Assembly (NCBI RefSeq): GCF_020554845.1
Contig: NZ_JAJCIA010000012.1
Span: forward strand, 31,824-95,823
DNA length: 64,000 nt
DNA from: Blautia faecis
GTDB taxonomy: Bacteria; Bacillota; Clostridia; Lachnospirales; Lachnospiraceae
Direction of reading: 5' to 3'
In this document: one piece after another, positions 8,660 to 16,489 of the stretch
How the letters are laid out: each line of letters begins with the position of its first letter
Position numbering within the stretch: the first letter of the stretch is position 1
Made by a program: the position numbers and the translations under genes
Notes under the pieces: model-generated
Databases searched by the model: none
What the model saw: only the letters and a program-made list of their open reading frames with translations
What the model was told of the DNA's origin: nothing

Positions 8660-8702
8660 GCATTACAAAATGCCTACAGTCCGCAAGGGCCTTTTTATTG
8701 AG

Positions 8703-9557
8703 TCATTCTCCAAGAAATCCCAGATCAATTTCCCCATCAAATACAGTAGTCGCCGGACCAGTCATATAAACCTGATCGTCATTTTCGTCCCAGAAAATAT
8801 TAAGATCGCCACCAAGAAGCTTCACGGTAACCGGCTGATCACGGTCAACCAGCCCGTTCAAAATAGAAGCAACTGCAACTGCGCAGGCACCTGTTCCACA
8901 AGCCAGAGTCTCACCGGAACCGCGCTCCCAGACTCTCATCTGGACAGTGTGTCGGTCGATGACTTTTACGAATTCGGTATTGACGCGGTCAGGGAAATTT
9001 ATATGGTTTTCAAAAGATGGACCGATCTTTTCGATTTCCAGCCCGTCTACGTCATTCATGTATACGATGGCGTGAGGATTTCCCATGGAAACAGCTGTAA
9101 AGTGATAAATCTGTCCGTCTACTTCAATAGGGGCATTTACGACCTGCTCAGACTCAGATACAACTGGAATCAGAGAAGCCTGAAGAATAGGGGCGCCCAT
9201 ATTGACCTTTACCATACTGACTTTTCCGTCACGGATAGAAAGATCCAGATATTTCACGCCGCTTTTGGTCGCTACGCTGATACTGGTCTTGTTTACAATG
9301 CCGTAATCGTAAGCATACTTGGCTACACAGCGGATGCCATTGCCGCACATAGCACCCTGGGAACCATCCAGGTTGTACATATCCATCTCACAGTCTGCAA
9401 TGTCAGACGGCTTAATCAGAATCAGTCCGTCTGAGCCAATTCCAAAATGTCTGTCACTCACAAATTTGGCAACTGCTGATGGATCTTTCACAGTTTCTTT
9501 AAAACAGTTCACATATACATAATCGTTGCCGATACCATGCATTTTTGTAAATTTCAT
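8703..9557 (-). CDS. dapF: Diaminopimelate epimerase
   Basis: Converts LL- to meso-diaminopimelate for lysine and peptidoglycan synthesis. The 284 residues carry both halves of the family. The first catalytic cysteine is in GAMCGNGIRC (about residue 72) and the second in ERGSGETLACGTGACA (about residue 220). The N-terminal MKFTKMHGIGNDYVYVN is diagnostic. The ATG has a strong aggagg site. It is a single gene convergent with azlCD. The DAP it makes is the substrate of MurE, encoded at 18.7 kb in this window. Confidence 0.97.
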   Translation of the reverse strand: MKFTKMHGIGNDYVYVNCFKETVKDPSAVAKFVSDRHFGIGSDGLILIKPSDIADCEMDMYNLDGSQGAMCGNGIRCVAKYAYDYGIVNKTSISVATKSGVKYLDLSIRDGKVSMVKVNMGAPILQASLIPVVSESEQVVNAPIEVDGQIYHFTAVSMGNPHAIVYMNDVDGLEIEKIGPSFENHINFPDRVNTEFVKVIDRHTVQMRVWERGSGETLACGTGACAVAVASILNGLVDRDQPVTVKLLGGDLNIFWDENDDQVYMTGPATTVFDGEIDLGFLGE

Positions 9558-9622
9558 AACAAATACCTCCTGTTTAGGCGGTTAACGCCTTGGTCATTCA
9601 ATTATTTAATTACTCCACACGA

Positions 9623-9651
9623 ATCATATCATAACACAGATCTGTTATCAA
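9623..9651 (-). promoter_or_regulatory. dapF promoter
   Basis: On the minus strand TTGATA (9651-9646) and TATGAT (9628-9623) are 17 bp apart. The spacer holds the palindrome ACAGATCTGT, a possible operator, about 80 bp before the gene. Confidence 0.55.
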
Positions 9652-9705
9652 AAAGTGAATTTTTCCAAATAATGACAAAGAAGTTGGGGAAATTTATGGA
9701 AACTC

Positions 9706-9733
9706 TTGCATTTTTCCCAAAAGCTGATAAAAT
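9706..9733 (+). promoter_or_regulatory. Promoter of the amino-acid ABC operon
   Basis: TTGCAT and TAAAAT are 16 bp apart, giving a leader of about 150 bases before the binding-protein gene. The 336-bp gap between dapF and this gene holds the two divergent promoters and no other recognisable gene. Confidence 0.45.
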
Positions 9734-9893
9734 GAGGAAAAGATAGATGAATGAATATGCAGAAAGCATGAATAATTATGTCCCCATCTTGTGAAGTCGG
9801 TTGTTGTGGAAGAAATAAATAGCAACAGCTTACTATGTGGATGAAGATATAAGGAACTGGTTCTGTATATGAGATTAAGAGGAGGAAAAGAAT

Positions 9894-10673
9894 ATGAAAA
9901 AATTAGTAGCTCTTGCACTTGGCACAGTAATGGCAGTTTCCATGACTGCTGGCGTATCTGCTGCAACTGTTGAGTCAAAGGATGATCTTAAGAATGCAAC
10001 AATCGGTGTACAGCTTGGTACAACCGGTGATATTGAAGCTAGTGAATATGAGGCTGACGGAGCAACTGTTAAGCGTTACAGCAAAGGAAGCGAAGCAATC
10101 CAGGCACTTATGGCCGGTCAGATTGACTGTGTGATCATCGACTCACAGCCAGCTCAGAAATTTGTTGAGAATGCAGACGGACTGAAGATCCTGGACGAGC
10201 CATTCGTTGAAGAAGAGTATGCAATCTGCCTGAAGAAAGGCAATGATGAGCTTCTTGACAAGATTAACGGCGCATTAAAAGAACTGAAAGAGGACGGAAC
10301 TGTTGATGATATTATGAACAACTACATCGGTGATAACATTGGCGAGACACCATATGAGTCTCCGGAAGATGTAGACCGTTCCAACGGAACTCTTGTAATG
10401 GCAACAAACGCTGAGTTCGAGCCATATGAGTACCGTGACGGTGATGAGATTGTTGGTATCGACGCTGATATTGCACAGGCAATCTGCGATAAGCTTGGAT
10501 ATGAGCTTGAGATCGACGATATGGAGTTTGATGCAATCCTTGCTGCAGTGCAGTCTGGAAAAGCTGATTTCGGTGCTGCCGGAATGACCGTTACAGAGGA
10601 TCGTCTGGAGAGCGTTGATTTCACAGACACCTATGCAAATGCAAGCCAGGTTATCATTGTAAAAGCTGACTGA
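9894..10673 (+). CDS. Amino-acid ABC transporter solute-binding protein with circularly permuted domain order
   Basis: A secreted binding protein of the family 3 (polar amino acid) type, 259 residues. After a signal peptide ending near AGVSA (no lipobox cysteine), the protein begins with what is normally the second part of the fold: SKDDLKNATIGVQLGTTGD, VIIDSQPAQKFV, LKILDEPFVEEEYAICLKKG and the usual C-terminal helix ELLDKINGALKELK. After a linker (about residues 145-165) it continues with the normal N-terminal half: NGTLVMATNAEFEPYEYRDG, EIVGIDADIAQAICDKLGY, AAVQSGKADFGAAGMTVTED and VDFTDTYANASQ. All segments of one complete domain are present once, in swapped order. A permease and an ATPase gene follow. 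Family and order are clear from the sequence; function in uptake is inferred. Confidence 0.9.
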   Translation: MKKLVALALGTVMAVSMTAGVSAATVESKDDLKNATIGVQLGTTGDIEASEYEADGATVKRYSKGSEAIQALMAGQIDCVIIDSQPAQKFVENADGLKILDEPFVEEEYAICLKKGNDELLDKINGALKELKEDGTVDDIMNNYIGDNIGETPYESPEDVDRSNGTLVMATNAEFEPYEYRDGDEIVGIDADIAQAICDKLGYELEIDDMEFDAILAAVQSGKADFGAAGMTVTEDRLESVDFTDTYANASQVIIVKAD

Positions 10674-10683
10674 TAGAAATAAT

Positions 10684-10887
10684 ACAGCATAAGCTGTCAG
10701 AGAAGTGTGAGTCACCTAGATGAATGCTGTTTGGGAAAAGCTTGGAATGTATAAGCTTTGGATACAGGCAGATCAAGGTGACTCCTACTAATGTTACTGA
10801 CTGAAAGAATGAAAACAGCCAGCATACAGTTCTGGCAGCTTTTCCTATATGGAATGGTGCCGAAAGAGAAGCAGGCACTGCACCATT
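10684..10887 (+). ncRNA. Structured intercistronic region between binding protein and permease
   Basis: This 240-bp gap carries several perfect inverted repeats and no gene. They are ACAGC/GCTGT (10684-10697); GAGTCACCT (10709-10717) with AGGTGACTC (10776-10784), enclosing AAAGCTT (10737-10743) with AAGCTTT (10753-10759); and AATGGTGC (10853-10860) with GCACCATT (10880-10887). There is no T-run, so it is not a simple terminator. A stabiliser that raises binding-protein mRNA over permease mRNA is the likeliest role (inference). Confidence 0.5.
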
Positions 10888-10914
10888 AGATAAGCAAATA
10901 AAAAGGGAAATAAT

Positions 10915-11607
10915 ATGTTTGAAAAATTTGGACACGATTTTTATATCAATTTTATAAAAGATGACAGATACACCTGGCTGCTGGATGGTTTGAAAAATAC
11001 CATGATCATCACTGTTTTCGCCCTGTTGATCGGTATCTGTATCGGTTTTCTGGTGGCAATTATCCGTTCTTCCCACGATAAATCCGGGAATTTTAAAATT
11101 GCCAACTCCATCTGCAGAGTTTATCTGACTGTGATCCGTGGAACACCTACTGTGATCCAGCTTCTGATCATGAACTTTGTAGTTTTTGGTTCTGTAAGTG
11201 TCAATGAGATTCTGGTAGGAAGTCTGGCATTTGGTATCAATTCAGGTGCCTACGTTGCGGAGATCGTCCGTTCCGGAATCATGTCAATTGATCAGGGACA
11301 GACAGAGGCAGGACGTAGCCTGGGACTTAATTTTACCCAGACCATGCGTCTTATTATCATTCCACAGGCGTTTAAGAATGTGCTTCCTGCACTGGTAAAT
11401 GAGTTTATCGTGCTGATCAAGGAAACTTCTATTATCGGTTACATCGGAATGATGGACCTGACCAAGGGTGCAATGCTGATCCAGAGCCGTACCTACAATG
11501 CTTTTATGCCTCTTCTGGCAGCAGCTGCAATTTATCTGATCGTGGTCATGGTATTGACCTTCTTTATGAATAAACTGGAGAGGAGACTGAGAACCAGTGA
11601 GCGTTGA
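10915..11607 (+). CDS. Polar amino-acid ABC transporter permease
   Basis: An inner-membrane permease of the HisM/GlnP type, 230 residues, with about five helices. The cytoplasmic EAA loop that contacts the ATPase is clear ([20 protein letters not shown], then [15 protein letters not shown]), as are the N-terminal [16 protein letters not shown] and the [11 protein letters not shown] motif. It follows the binding-protein gene after a structured spacer and overlaps the ATPase gene by 11 bp. A single permease gene implies a homodimer. Confidence 0.93.
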   Translation: MFEKFGHDFYINFIKDDRYTWLLDGLKNTMIITVFALLIGICIGFLVAIIRSSHDKSGNFKIANSICRVYLTVIRGTPTVIQLLIMNFVVFGSVSVNEILVGSLAFGINSGAYVAEIVRSGIMSIDQGQTEAGRSLGLNFTQTMRLIIIPQAFKNVLPALVNEFIVLIKETSIIGYIGMMDLTKGAMLIQSRTYNAFMPLLAAAAIYLIVVMVLTFFMNKLERRLRTSER

Positions 11608-12343
11608 TAAGAGTAAAGTTTTGATCCAGGTACAGGATCTGAAAAAAGCGTTTGGATCCAATCAGGTTCTGGATGGAATTTCCACAGATATCTGTCAGGG
11701 CGAGGTTGTTGCCATTATTGGACCATCTGGCTCTGGTAAATCCACTTTCCTTCGTTCTCTCAACCTTCTGGAGGAGCCTACAGGAGGTAAAATCCTGTTT
11801 GAAGGAACAGATATCACAGATCCCAAGGTTGACATAAATCGACATCGTCAGAAGATCGGAATGGTTTTCCAGCAGTTTAATCTGTTTCCACACAAGACGG
11901 TAAAGCAGAATATTATGATGGCACCGGTTGCCCTGAAACTGATGACAAAGGAAGAGGCTTCCAGACGTGCGGACGAGCTTCTTGCTCGTGTGGGACTTCC
12001 AGATAAGGCAAATGCTTATCCGGATATGCTTTCCGGTGGTCAGAAGCAGCGTATTGCCATTGCAAGATCCCTTGCCATGAATCCGGATGTTATGCTTTTT
12101 GACGAGCCTACTTCTGCACTGGATCCGGAGATGGTTGGAGAGGTTCTGGAGCTGATGAAAGAGCTTGCAAAGAGCGGCATGACTATGGTTGTAGTTACTC
12201 ACGAGATGGGATTTGCAAGAGAGGTTGCAACAAGAGTTTTATTTATTGATGACGGCAAAATTCAGGAACAGAATGCGCCGAAGGAGTTTTTTGAAAATCC
12301 GCAGAATCCGCGATTGAAGGAATTTTTGTCTAAGGTTCTGTAA
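11597..12343 (+). CDS. Polar amino-acid ABC transporter ATP-binding protein
   Basis: An ATPase of 248 residues in the GlnQ/HisP branch: Walker [11 protein letters not shown]-loop [14 protein letters not shown], signature LSGGQKQR, Walker [21 protein letters not shown] and H-loop VTHEM. The GTG start at 11597 lies inside the permease gene behind ggagaggagactgag, so translation is coupled. The C-terminus ([18 protein letters not shown]) is typical. A strong terminator follows directly. Confidence 0.94.
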   Translation: MSVDKSKVLIQVQDLKKAFGSNQVLDGISTDICQGEVVAIIGPSGSGKSTFLRSLNLLEEPTGGKILFEGTDITDPKVDINRHRQKIGMVFQQFNLFPHKTVKQNIMMAPVALKLMTKEEASRRADELLARVGLPDKANAYPDMLSGGQKQRIAIARSLAMNPDVMLFDEPTSALDPEMVGEVLELMKELAKSGMTMVVVTHEMGFAREVATRVLFIDDGKIQEQNAPKEFFENPQNPRLKEFLSKVL

Positions 12344-12347
12344 AAAG

Positions 12348-12401
12348 AAAAAAGACAACCTTTTCCATTGGTTTAAATGGGACTGAGGTTGTCTTTTTTT
12401 T
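12348..12401 (+). terminator. Intrinsic terminator, ABC operon (bidirectional look)
   Basis: AAAAAAGACAACCT pairs with AGGTTGTCTTTTTTT across a loop of about 24 bases. The A- and T-runs on the two sides suggest use from both strands, as the CBS gene converges. Confidence 0.88.
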
Positions 12402-12429
12402 GTGTGAAAAAACGCGGTGATTTAAAATC

Positions 12430-12840
12430 CTATGCGTTTTTCTTCATTTCTTTATAACAATATTTGATGATTTCTTTCCTTGTGACAATTCCGATAAAGT
12501 GATCCTGATCATCTATAACCGGCACAAAGTTCTGGTTGATTGCGCGGTCCAGGAGATCCTCCATGTCGCAGTCAACGTGTACCGGTTTGTAGGTGGCTCT
12601 TCTGGAGATAGCCATAACTGGTACTTCCTCGGCTGTTTTCATATCCGTGATGTTCAGATTTTTCATTCCCCAGAGAAGATCACCCTCAGAAATAGTACCT
12701 ACGTATTTTCCATCTGGATTCAGAATAGGAATACAGGAAAATTTCCGGTGTTCCATTTTCTCAAGAGTCTGCCTCAAAGTTTCATTCTCGAAAATGTAGG
12801 CAATATCACTTTTCGGTGTTAAGAAAAAAAGTATATTCAA
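12430..12840 (-). CDS. CBS-domain protein
   Basis: A stand-alone protein of 136 residues with two CBS repeats: about 10-65 (TLEKMEHRKFSCIPILNPDG, YVGTISEGDLL) and about 75-130 (MEDLLDRAINQNFVPVIDDQ, FIGIVTRKEIIKY). Such pairs bind adenine nucleotides and act as energy or c-di-AMP sensors, but the ligand is unknown here. It lies 20 bp downstream of asnA on the same strand and is probably co-transcribed with it. Any link to asparagine synthesis is unproven. Confidence 0.88.
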   Translation of the reverse strand: MNILFFLTPKSDIAYIFENETLRQTLEKMEHRKFSCIPILNPDGKYVGTISEGDLLWGMKNLNITDMKTAEEVPVMAISRRATYKPVHVDCDMEDLLDRAINQNFVPVIDDQDHFIGIVTRKEIIKYCYKEMKKNA

Positions 12841-12860
12841 TTTGATCCCTCGATTCTATT

Positions 12861-13868
12861 TTACAGAAGTGGAATACCGCCTTTAGCAGCTTCTTCCTGC
12901 ATTTCCTTAGGCCACAGGGAAACATGTACTTCTCCAATATGAGCCTTGCGCAGGAAGAACATACAGATACGGGATTGACCGATACCGCCGCCGATTGTGT
13001 ATGGAAGTTCTTTATTCAGAATGGCCTTCTGGAACGGGAGCTCTCTGCGGTCGTCACAGCCGGCTTCTGTAAGCTGTTTGTCAAGTGCTGTCTCGTCTAC
13101 ACGGATACCCATGGAAGAAAGTTCAAGGGCAATGTCCAGTACAGGATAGTATACCAGAATATCGCCGTTTAATTCCCAGTCATCATAGTCTGGAGCACGT
13201 CCGTCGTGGCGCTCGCCATTTGTCAGTTTCTTACCTACCTGCATAAGGAAAACAGCGCCTTTTTCTTTGACGATCTTGTATTCTCTTTCCTTAGGGGTAA
13301 GATCCGGATACATGTCTACAAGCTCTTCTGTGGAGACAAATGCAATCTCTCTTGGAAGAATTTCTTCTATGTAGTCATACTGTACTGCCATGTATTTCTC
13401 TGTCTTGCGGAGTACGCTGTAGATAGTACGGACAGTGTTAATGAGAGTTTCTACATTTCTCTCTTCTTTGGTGATGATCTTCTCCCAGTCCCACTGGTCT
13501 ACATAGATGGAATGGATGTTGTCAACATCCTCATCACGGCGGATGGCAACCATATCGGTGTATAAGCCCTCACCTACAGAGAAACCATATTTCTTCAGTG
13601 CATAACGCTTCCATTTTGCAAGAGAATGTACGATTTCAGCGTTGCAGTCCATGCCTTTGATGTCAAAGCTTACCGGACGCTCCACGCCGTTCAGGTTATC
13701 ATTGAGGCCGGAACTTGGATCTACAAATATAGGTGCGGAGACACGCAGAAGGTTCAGCTTCTGTGCAAGTGTCTGCTGGAAAAAATCTTTCACAGTTTTA
13801 ATTGCTACCTGAGTATCATGAAGATTAAGGTCTGCATGATAGCCCATAGGAATTTTTAATTGTTCCAT
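12861..13868 (-). CDS. asnA: Aspartate--ammonia ligase
   Basis: Makes asparagine from aspartate, ammonia and ATP. The class II synthetase-like fold is seen in the motifs LLRVSAPIFVDPSSGLNDNL, SLAKWKRYALKKYGF, DMVAIRRDEDVDNIHSIYVD and GGGIGQSRICMFFL. The ATG at 13868 is preferred to one 45 bases upstream because aaggagg stands just before it and MEQLKIPMGYHADL is the family N-terminus. The length of 335 residues is typical. It shares a divergent promoter region with the zinc-ribbon gene and leads the CBS gene. Confidence 0.96.
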   Translation of the reverse strand: MEQLKIPMGYHADLNLHDTQVAIKTVKDFFQQTLAQKLNLLRVSAPIFVDPSSGLNDNLNGVERPVSFDIKGMDCNAEIVHSLAKWKRYALKKYGFSVGEGLYTDMVAIRRDEDVDNIHSIYVDQWDWEKIITKEERNVETLINTVRTIYSVLRKTEKYMAVQYDYIEEILPREIAFVSTEELVDMYPDLTPKEREYKIVKEKGAVFLMQVGKKLTNGERHDGRAPDYDDWELNGDILVYYPVLDIALELSSMGIRVDETALDKQLTEAGCDDRRELPFQKAILNKELPYTIGGGIGQSRICMFFLRKAHIGEVHVSLWPKEMQEEAAKGGIPLL

Positions 13869-13905
13869 GGGAATCCTCCTTGTTGATTGTGTTAATCTCT
13901 GTTTT

Positions 13906-13946
13906 CTGTTCACGATAATGTTCTGTGGTTACTAAAACGTGAACAG
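13906..13946 (-). promoter_or_regulatory. Inverted repeat in the asnA leader
   Basis: CTGTTCACG (13906-13914) and CGTGAACAG (13938-13946) form a perfect 9-bp inverted repeat 23 bp apart, between the asnA -10 box and its ribosome site. It could be a leader hairpin or an operator; no known class is recognised. Confidence 0.45.
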
Positions 13947-13961
13947 GAACAATCTCGGTTT

Positions 13962-14027
13962 ATTATAACAGGTATTTTCCCGCTTGGCAATTTAGACCTT
14001 GCAAGAAATATGCAAAAAAGATACAAT
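13962..14027. promoter_or_regulatory. Divergent promoters for asnA (minus) and the zinc-ribbon gene (plus)
   Basis: On the minus strand TTGCCA (13990-13985) is 17 bp from TATAAT (13967-13962). On the plus strand TTGCAA (13999-14004) is 17 bp from TACAAT (14022-14027). The -35 boxes are 8 bp apart, so the two may compete or share a regulator. Confidence 0.65.
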
Positions 14028-14124
14028 AAAAGACAAAGAATGTGATGATTTTTCCCTGTTGGAGCAAAAACAGGAATTACAGGTTGTGGTGAAACAGAAT
14101 AACCAGAGAACCGGGAGGATGTCT

Positions 14125-15021
14125 ATGGAGAAAAAAAGGTGCCAGGTCTGCGATGGGCCTGTTGTAAATGGCAGATGTAAGCTGTGTGGAATGCCTTATA
14201 GAAATGATGAGACTTTGTATCATCTGAATGAGAACAGAAGTGACCATTACCGTCATGCTACCAGCCGGGCGCGGGCAATCATGCGCCAGGAGGAAATCCC
14301 GCTGGGAGATAAGAAGGCTGGAAGTGCTGCATATAAGACCGGGACCGGAACAGGCGTGGCAGGAGCCGGAAATAAACATGATCAGAAAACGGGAACACGA
14401 AGCTCTAAGTCACTGGCTGGTGCAGGCACAGGGAATTCTTATAATAAGGGAAATGTGAAAGCAGGAAGTATATATGGAGGAGGCACTGGTGCTGATAAGA
14501 ATGGAAATAAGGTCTCTGTCCCTGCTGGGAGTTATAATTCCAAGAGCAGACAAAGTACAGCTGGAACTTACAGCGCTGCAGCTAAAAAAAGCAGTGTTTA
14601 CACCCAGAAACCGGTAAAAAAGAAAAAAGGATCCCTTCTTGGATGGCTCATGGTCCTGGTGATCATCTGCGCAAGCTTACCGGAAATCCGGGATTCCCTG
14701 AAGGACAGCCTTGCTCCGATACTTGAAGAAGAATTTGGAGATATGTTCAGTTCTGGGGCTGATTCAGCCTCTTATAAACTGATGGCAGGAGATGTGCTGG
14801 AGGTTGGAGAAAATGTGGATGGAGGCATTGTCCCAGGATATTACATTGCTTCCTGTTCAAATGGTTTTGTAAGTTTTATGATCATGGGAGAAGAGGGTGA
14901 AAACGGAAGCATGACAGTGACAGATGGCGTGGAGCGTAAGATTACCCTGAAAGAGGGAGATCTGATCGGAATCATAAATACAGAGTCAGAAGATTCCGCA
15001 TTGATGCTTACTGCTCGTTAA
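14125..15021 (+). CDS. Zinc-ribbon, single-pass membrane protein of unknown function
   Basis: Not assigned to a named family. The 298 residues show an N-terminal four-cysteine zinc ribbon (CQVC and CKLCGMPY, residues about 6-24) and then about 140 residues rich in Gly, Ser, Thr, Ala and Lys with low complexity. One transmembrane helix follows (SLLGWLMVLVIICASLP, about residues 170-187). A C-terminal extracytoplasmic domain (about 200-298) contains the pattern AGDVLEVGENVDGGIVPGYY. The ATG at 14125 was chosen for the gggagg site 6 bases upstream. It has its own promoter and terminator. The design suggests a sensor or envelope protein, but no function can be given. Confidence 0.75.
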   Translation: MEKKRCQVCDGPVVNGRCKLCGMPYRNDETLYHLNENRSDHYRHATSRARAIMRQEEIPLGDKKAGSAAYKTGTGTGVAGAGNKHDQKTGTRSSKSLAGAGTGNSYNKGNVKAGSIYGGGTGADKNGNKVSVPAGSYNSKSRQSTAGTYSAAAKKSSVYTQKPVKKKKGSLLGWLMVLVIICASLPEIRDSLKDSLAPILEEEFGDMFSSGADSASYKLMAGDVLEVGENVDGGIVPGYYIASCSNGFVSFMIMGEEGENGSMTVTDGVERKITLKEGDLIGIINTESEDSALMLTAR

Positions 15022-15050
15022 GATTGGGGAAATAATAGTAAAAAATAGTA

Positions 15051-15102
15051 AAAAAAGGAACCTCGTCAGATGAGTACTTATTTCGTCGGAGGTTTCTTTT
15101 TG
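15051..15102 (+). terminator. Terminator after the zinc-ribbon gene
   Basis: GGAACCTC and GAGGTTTC pair (one G-U) with A-rich and T-rich flanks; TTTCTTTTT follows. A dispersed repeat copy begins 7 bp later. Confidence 0.7.
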
Positions 15103-15108
15103 TATGTT

Positions 15109-15183
15109 TAGAGCGTATTTGAAAAATCATTCCCGCAAATTGTGACGCACATCTTGCAGAAAGCCTTTTTCAAACACTCTCTA
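15109..15183 (+). repeat. Dispersed MITE-like repeat, copy 1 (short form)
   Basis: TA, then GAGCGTATTTGAAAAA ... TTTTTCAAACACTCTC, then TA. The interior reads TCATTCCCGCAAATTGTGAC and GCACATCTTGCAGAAAGCC. The right-hand TA plus the adjoining C makes the TAG stop codon of arcC on the opposite strand. Confidence 0.85.
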
Positions 15184-16113
15184 GCGGATGGTAGTTCCTG
15201 TTTTTCCTTCATAGCCCTCTTTGGCATGAGCCATATCGGTAATCACAGTGCTCCGGCCTTCCCCTTTCTCAATAAAGGAAATACCTGCTTCGATTTTGGG
15301 AAGCATGGAACCGGAAGCAAACTGGTTCTCTTCAATGTATTTCTTAGCGTCCGCTACAGTGATGCTGCCAAGCTTCTGCTCATTTACCTGACCGTGGTTC
15401 AGACTTACGTTCTCTACACTTGTGAGAATCAGAAGAGTATCGGCATTTAATTCTTCTGCAAGAAGTCCTGCGGCAAGATCTTTCTCAATGATGGCACTGG
15501 CACCGTGAAGGTTGATGCCCTGCTCAAGCACTGGAATTCCACCGCCGCCGGCTGCGATAACAACCTGGTCTGCATTGAGAAGTGCTCGTATAGTCTCAAG
15601 CTCTACGATTCTCTGTGGCTTCGGAGCTGCTACGATTCGTCTGTATCCGCCATCAGCAAGTCTGGTGACAAAGTTTCCTTTTTCTTCCTCTGCTTCAGCT
15701 TCTTCCTCAGTGAGAACACGTCCGATAATTTTCTCCGGATCTGCAAAAGCGTCGTCATATGGATCAATAACAGTCTGGGTAAGAATGGTAGCAACAGGTT
15801 TGTAAATTCCGCGGCTGATAAATTCAGAGCGGATCGCATTCTGAAGGTCATATCCAATGTAGCCCTGGCTCATTGCGGAGCAGACTGACATAGGAGCGAA
15901 TGTATAATCCGGGTGTGTCTTTCCAAATTCATTCATTGCAGTGTGGATCATGCCAATCTGTGGGCCATTGCTGTGGGAGATTACCACCTTGGCACCCTCT
16001 TCAACAAGATCTGCGATTGCTTTTGCTGCGGCTTTGGTGGCTACTTTCTGCTCTGGAAGTGTGGTGCCGAGAGCTCTGTGACCTAATGCAACTACTACGA
16101 TTTTTTCACTCAT
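15181..16113 (-). CDS. arcC: Carbamate kinase
   Basis: Catalyses ADP plus carbamoyl phosphate to ATP, CO2 and ammonia, the energy-yielding step of the arginine deiminase and related pathways. The 310 residues match the family: N-terminal VVALGHRALG, SHSNGPQIGM, AAGGGGIPVL (about 205-214), the DKD-like IEKDLAAGLLAEEL and FASGSMLPKIEA near the end. arcA and arcB are not adjacent, so it may serve purine, allantoin or agmatine breakdown instead. The stop codon TAG lies in the end of repeat copy 1. A Crp-type operator lies 59 bp upstream of the start. Confidence 0.95.
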   Translation of the reverse strand: MSEKIVVVALGHRALGTTLPEQKVATKAAAKAIADLVEEGAKVVISHSNGPQIGMIHTAMNEFGKTHPDYTFAPMSVCSAMSQGYIGYDLQNAIRSEFISRGIYKPVATILTQTVIDPYDDAFADPEKIIGRVLTEEEAEAEEEKGNFVTRLADGGYRRIVAAPKPQRIVELETIRALLNADQVVIAAGGGGIPVLEQGINLHGASAIIEKDLAAGLLAEELNADTLLILTSVENVSLNHGQVNEQKLGSITVADAKKYIEENQFASGSMLPKIEAGISFIEKGEGRSTVITDMAHAKEGYEGKTGTTIR

Positions 16114-16171
16114 AGGAGATACCTCGTTTCTGTCAAGAATATAATGCGGATATCAGAGTTAAGTGGATTAC

Positions 16172-16187
16172 TGTGAAAGTATTCACA
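16172..16187 (-). promoter_or_regulatory. Crp/Fnr-type operator upstream of arcC
   Basis: TGTGA-AAGTAT-TCACA is a perfect TGTGA-N6-TCACA site, inside the longer dyad CTGTGAA-AGTA-TTCACAG. ArcR, a Crp/Fnr-family activator of arc operons in Bacillus, uses such a site. A -10-like CATTAT or TATATT sits at 16146-16138. Binding by an ArcR-like protein is inferred. Confidence 0.6.
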
Positions 16188-16279
16188 GCAACATGAATGA
16201 TTTCTCCGGACATCCTTGTGTAATATCTTCCATTATAAAAGCTAAGGGTGGGAATTGCAATAGAAAAGTCCTTGAAACA

Positions 16280-16316
16280 GGAAAAGCCATCCGCATCAGG
16301 CAGATGGCTCATTTCC
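16280..16316. other. Hairpin in the arcC / surface-protein intergenic region
   Basis: GGAAAAGCCATC (16280-16291) pairs imperfectly with GATGGCTCATTTCC (16303-16316); there is no strong T-run after it. The stretch 16190-16450 shows nothing else recognisable. Confidence 0.35.
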
Positions 16317-16454
16317 TATATTTTTGAGGGGGGAGATAGAGAGTGGTTTTTCATCTATCCGAAATTCATTATATCGGCAATTTGTGAGGAAAATGTGTCT
16401 CAAATCTAAAAGAAATCGAAAAAATATGAAATGAAAATAAAATCCGACCCTTTA

Positions 16455-16483
16455 TTGCATTTAAAGACCAAGTGTGGTAAAGT
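16455..16483 (+). promoter_or_regulatory. Promoter of the surface-protein gene
   Basis: TTGCAT (16455-16460) and TAAAGT (16478-16483) with a 17-bp spacer, giving a leader of about 315 bases. Confidence 0.55.
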
Positions 16484-16489
16484 AAACCT

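Noticed and set aside
8649..9434. Long open frame on the plus strand opposite dapF
   Set aside because: It is antisense to a gene with complete DapF motifs, has no ribosome site, and its protein matches nothing recognisable.
10914..10932. ATGTTTGAAAAATTTGG looks like a dispersed-repeat end
   Set aside because: It is the coding start of the permease gene, with no inverted partner or interior match.
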